DNA of 64,000 bases from Sipunculus nudus (Eukaryota > Annelida > Sipuncula > Golfingiida > Sipunculidae). The notes below the pieces were generated by a model. The model was given only the letters and a program-made list of their open reading frames with translations. It did not search any database and was not told where the DNA came from. Within the stretch, counting starts at the first letter, position 1, and each line of letters opens with the position of its first letter. Both the position numbers and the translations under genes were made by a program. The DNA lies in contig CM049310.1 of NCBI GenBank assembly GCA_026874595.1, positions 78,921,056 to 78,985,055 on the forward strand, in the 5' to 3' direction. Below are positions 60,531-64,000 of this stretch, piece after piece.

Positions 60531-61502
60531 CTAAATTCTTTTCAAGTGCACCCTGTTTTAGAATTTGAATATGATTTGATAATGGTTAGAGTCAGTTCCA
60601 CGAAGGGACGCCAGTCGGTGTTGTCTGATAATTATTAATTATTGCTATTCAGTATCTGACAATCCTAGAGCAGCATGTTGGACCGGACGATAAAGAATGA
60701 CAATAAAAAAAAACAACTTACGGATTTTATACTTTGTCATTGTCTAAATGCCTTTTCTTGAAGTGACAGTGCTAGATGGCAGTTGTCAGCTGTATATAAT
60801 TGTATTTCTGGTTCACTATTGAATCAACCTCTGGTACAAGGTCACCTTAAGCACTTCAATAATTAAAATGTAATTTATCTGCGAATTTACATGAAGACAA
60901 ATTTGTTATTAAATATAATTTGTATGAAGTTTGTTTCAAATTTATAAGTTCCACCTCACTGTCAGGACATTAAGATTGTTTTAGTTTGGGTCATGCCCTT
61001 TCACTTATCTTTTAAAAAATAATTCTTTTTTAACATATTAAGGGAGTCCTTAACAAATTGTCATATGGCATCTTGAATGCATTCTTACCAACCAGTGGGG
61101 CTGCCGTGAAACCATGGTCAAGAACGTTCTCTGCGCCCCCTTAAACAATTACGTGAACACAGTCACACAGGAACGGCATCCACCAGTTTTTGTCTCATAC
61201 AAACACTTTGTGTAAGTGACCTTTGGACATTCAGTCAACAATTGTTTACAATTTAAAAATACATGGTTTTTTTTTGCATCTTGCGTATTTCTAGGACCAC
61301 AGACTCGACTGTTATCAAATGATTCTGTCATGTGAAAGATCGGTGGCTAATGCACTACACAAACACGTGTTGCCATAACAACAGTCCCTGCTTCGACAGG
61401 AACGCATAACTAATTATACAGATTGACACTTCTAGGGATCAATTCGGCGAACAACAGTATGACGTACAAATTGAAATTCTCAACATTTATGAAAAGGCCA
61501 AC

Positions 61503-61534
<32 letters not shown>

Positions 61535-61797
61535 CGTCACTGTCAGTGATGGCGCTACAGATGGTACACTTGCTATCGCGGGAGTTCCTTCTTTTGTATT
61601 GGTTACTTACAGTGACAGACGAAGTTAGCGATACCAAAGTGGGCTAAATACCATCGGAAAACCGGAGATGATGGTACCTTATTAACTAACTGACCATACT
61701 TGAAGAGTGTATTTGAAGAAAAGTATGAAGTATCTACATTAATGATAGAGTGGTTTCAAAGTTTACAAGGGTTTATGGAAACAAGCTGGTGTTATTG
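60531..61797 (+). promoter_or_regulatory. Upstream flank and probable 5' UTR of the last gene
   Basis: No exon is recognised before 61729, where the frame of the long ORF opens. A (GA)n tract at about 61502-61534 lies roughly 260 bp before the ATG; GA tracts near starts can act as GAGA-type promoter elements, but that is inference. No TATA box is evident. Confidence 0.3.
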
Positions 61798-63807
61798 ATG
61801 ACAATGGATTTCAGGACGCTGCAAAGAGAGGACAGTTTCTCTGATAAAAATGAGTTTCAGAGCGCAGAGAATGTCGCAAATATATCAAATACTGAAGAAA
61901 AGGTACGCGGAAAGGGGATTAATCCCGATGGTGGTGCTCACAGGGACACTTGTAGGAGGCGTGAATCTGTTACAAGATCAAGAAAACTCAGCCATTCAAG
62001 TATTAACGACAGCGGTACGTCACAGAGAACAAACCACAGACGACAATCAAGACAGGAGAACACGACACGAAAGTCTTGTGCATCGTCAACAAATCAAAGC
62101 CACGCTAGACCAGTGCATCTAGCACGGCAAGCCACACTCCCAGGTAAGGATATATTTTCTGAAGAGAAACCAATTATGGCACAAAGCATGATACCCTCAC
62201 CACCGACCCAAGCCTTACCCGAGGACAAAGGAAACAGATTCCACAAACAACGGCAGGCACGTTTTATTAAAAAGAAAATTGCACGATGGGCCTCTGAAAT
62301 GAACTCAAAATGGGTCGTTCAAAGAAACCAAGACGCTACATTCCGCAGTCAGGTATGTGAAAAGTCAAGTAAAGGAAAGAAGGCAGGGGACCCCGTTAGG
62401 GGGGCGGGTCGGTTCAGTCTCCAATTGGAGCAAAGGAGCGATATGCTGCCACCTGACAGTGAGAGTGCAGACTTGCCAACGATTGACGTAATATCTCCAA
62501 CTCCTGTATCATGGAGAGTGGCCATAGAACGTTACGGACAAGTCGAGGGTAAAAGTTCTCCGGGCTGGGATTGGGGGTTGGCAAGCCCATGTTTGAGTGA
62601 TTCCCGAAGTCCGACCCTACGGTCCCCCTGCGGATCGTCGCGTTCGTCCCATACGACTTCAAGTGACGCTTCATCAAAATCTGTCGCCTTAACATACTCT
62701 ACGCCGAAAGAGCGCGGCAACCTGCTGCCACCAATTAATTTTTCGAACCCTCCGTACAAGTCTGGTTCAGACTCTTGCAGTAGTGACACCGGTGTTCGAC
62801 CAAGTAATCCGAAAAGGAAAACCTCGCGAATTGCCGACCAGGATGGGCATATGAAAGACGCTTACAGACGTGCAAGTAAAGAAGACCAAGCATTGCCACA
62901 TTATATCGGGGAGGGAGATTCTCCGCCTCCAGCAGCTGATCATGTACCAACGAAGTACGAAGATAGTCTGGAATTTAAAATTCTATCTGCCGTTCGGGCT
63001 AATAAGACAAGTCAACTGCGTAAGCCTCGCGGTAAGGAAAACGACAATCACAGTGCGGCGATGCCAAATCTAGATTTCTTAGATTCCATGAAAGTTACAC
63101 CAGGTAACGAAGAGAGAAACAGAACCGAACAGTCAGATATCCGAAATGAAACCAAATACGAATATGCAGAAGATCATTTCACTGAAGACGTATCTGGGCA
63201 AGATAATCGTAGCAAAATTCTAAGTTTGGGCAGAAGAAAGTCACATCGAAATAAAACTCGCCGATCTTCCGTACAGAAAGAAACAAGCGACAATGAAGAT
63301 AATAAAATGTCGAAACTAATAAGACACGGTTCGAGAAGATTAACTCAAGAGAAGAAGAAGCAAGGTCAGACGGGGTCACCTCCGATAGAATTTTTTTCGG
63401 ATCTTAATATTGGCGGCAGCGGTAGTAACAGCACCGCCGGAACAGGAACCGGAAGTAACAGCACCACCGGAACCGGAAGTTCGGTTGTCAGTGTTGAAGT
63501 CAATGTATCTGATCTTGATTACATATCCGATAAACCCAAGAGAAGAACCAGTTTCACAAGAAAAACGTCGAGACCGCACCAGAGGCCCAAAGTGACGTCA
63601 TCAGATCCTTCTAGGAGAATCAGTGTCGACAGCCTGGTTGTAGACATGGGAAAAGTCAGCGAACAGAGACGTATGGGCCGTTGTGAAGCCAATGAAGTCA
63701 GTTTTCGAAAACTTCGTGCGTGGCGATTTTTAAGAAACAGCGAAAGTCATCGACCAGATAAACAAAAATATTTGGTGATGGGTGAAGAGAGTGACTCTGA
63801 AAATTAA
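61798..63807 (+). CDS. Large disordered, basic, Ser-rich protein, unknown function
   Basis: One uninterrupted frame is open from 61729 to the TAA at 63805; the first ATG is at 61798 (MTMDFRTLQ), giving about 669 residues. An acceptor-like TTTCAG| at 61814 means that this could instead be the terminal exon of a longer gene. No folded domain is recognised. Visible features: at least ten basophilic kinase consensus sites (RRES, RRQS, RRAS, RRKS, RRSS, RRLT, RRTS, RRIS, RKTS), a basic helix-prone stretch around RFIKKKIARWASEMNSKW, a KEN motif in PRGKENDNH, a Gly/Ser/Thr repeat (GTGTGSNSTTGTGSS) and an acidic C-terminus EESDSEN. This suggests a phosphorylation-controlled scaffold or cytoskeletal/nuclear protein; inference only. 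A consensus donor, CCCAG|GTAAGG, at 62141 lies inside the frame and would allow alternative splicing. Confidence 0.85.
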   Translation: MTMDFRTLQREDSFSDKNEFQSAENVANISNTEEKVRGKGINPDGGAHRDTCRRRESVTRSRKLSHSSINDSGTSQRTNHRRQSRQENTTRKSCASSTNQSHARPVHLARQATLPGKDIFSEEKPIMAQSMIPSPPTQALPEDKGNRFHKQRQARFIKKKIARWASEMNSKWVVQRNQDATFRSQVCEKSSKGKKAGDPVRGAGRFSLQLEQRSDMLPPDSESADLPTIDVISPTPVSWRVAIERYGQVEGKSSPGWDWGLASPCLSDSRSPTLRSPCGSSRSSHTTSSDASSKSVALTYSTPKERGNLLPPINFSNPPYKSGSDSCSSDTGVRPSNPKRKTSRIADQDGHMKDAYRRASKEDQALPHYIGEGDSPPPAADHVPTKYEDSLEFKILSAVRANKTSQLRKPRGKENDNHSAAMPNLDFLDSMKVTPGNEERNRTEQSDIRNETKYEYAEDHFTEDVSGQDNRSKILSLGRRKSHRNKTRRSSVQKETSDNEDNKMSKLIRHGSRRLTQEKKKQGQTGSPPIEFFSDLNIGGSGSNSTAGTGTGSNSTTGTGSSVVSVEVNVSDLDYISDKPKRRTSFTRKTSRPHQRPKVTSSDPSRRISVDSLVVDMGKVSEQRRMGRCEANEVSFRKLRAWRFLRNSESHRPDKQKYLVMGEESDSEN

Positions 63808-64000
63808 AGGAAACATTTATGGAATTTTTTTTTAACAAAAAAAAAGTCAAGTAGGTGTAGGTTTTTAAGAATTCATATTCATAAAACACGCTAAAGTCAT
63901 CCAAATCTTCAACTCTGTAGATATCTGCCGAAAGTCTTTCATGATCCATGGGTCAGGAAAAAAATTTTTTCATTGTCCAGGGGGACTTTTCAATACCCTA
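63808..64000 (+). other. 3' flank of the last gene to the window end
   Basis: AT-rich sequence with poly-A and poly-T runs. No polyadenylation signal in consensus form is seen before the window ends. Confidence 0.4.

Overview
The window is eukaryotic nuclear DNA from an invertebrate animal. It is AT-rich, its genes have short exons separated by long introns with GT/AG borders, and it carries many small transposons and eleven long (AT)n tracts. The gene set (a plant-type class II PRPP synthetase, a SOUL/HEBP protein, a death-domain plus TRADD-N protein) and transposons with a conserved end hairpin and a tandem-repeat core point to a lophotrochozoan. A bivalve mollusc is the best guess; this is inference, and no species marker was seen.

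Four protein-coding loci are well supported. (1) + strand 8506-19562: eight coding exons join in phase into a 346-residue ribose-phosphate pyrophosphokinase of the plant class II type, with a probable untranslated leader exon ending at 7774. (2) - strand 37189-32610: six coding exons join into a 432-residue protein with two death domains, a charged linker and a TRADD-like N domain; this is the most unusual gene here. (3) + strand 48113-55335: four exons give a 332-residue SOUL/heme-binding-type protein with an N-terminal membrane segment. (4) + strand 61798-63807: a single long exon encodes a disordered, basic, Ser-rich protein of about 669 residues that I do not recognise. A possible fifth gene starts at 3038 on the - strand (MADSGA, then a consensus donor) and leaves the window on the left.

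The rest is introns and intergenic DNA full of mobile elements. Two miniature LTR elements (TRIMs; 10551-10982 and 22331-22742) have paired LTRs, polypurine tracts and exact 18-nt primer sites for tRNA-Pro and tRNA-Leu; their LTRs contain a tRNA-like pair of A and B boxes. There are two large elements with tandem cores (13863-16422, 27286-28676), at least eight TIR elements (some nested), a decayed LINE 3' end (59521-60530), and several dispersed repeat families, one of which spreads nuclear-receptor DR1 motifs.

The genes do not form an evident pathway. Nucleotide precursor synthesis, death-fold signalling and haem-binding-type functions simply sit side by side, each under its own promoter.
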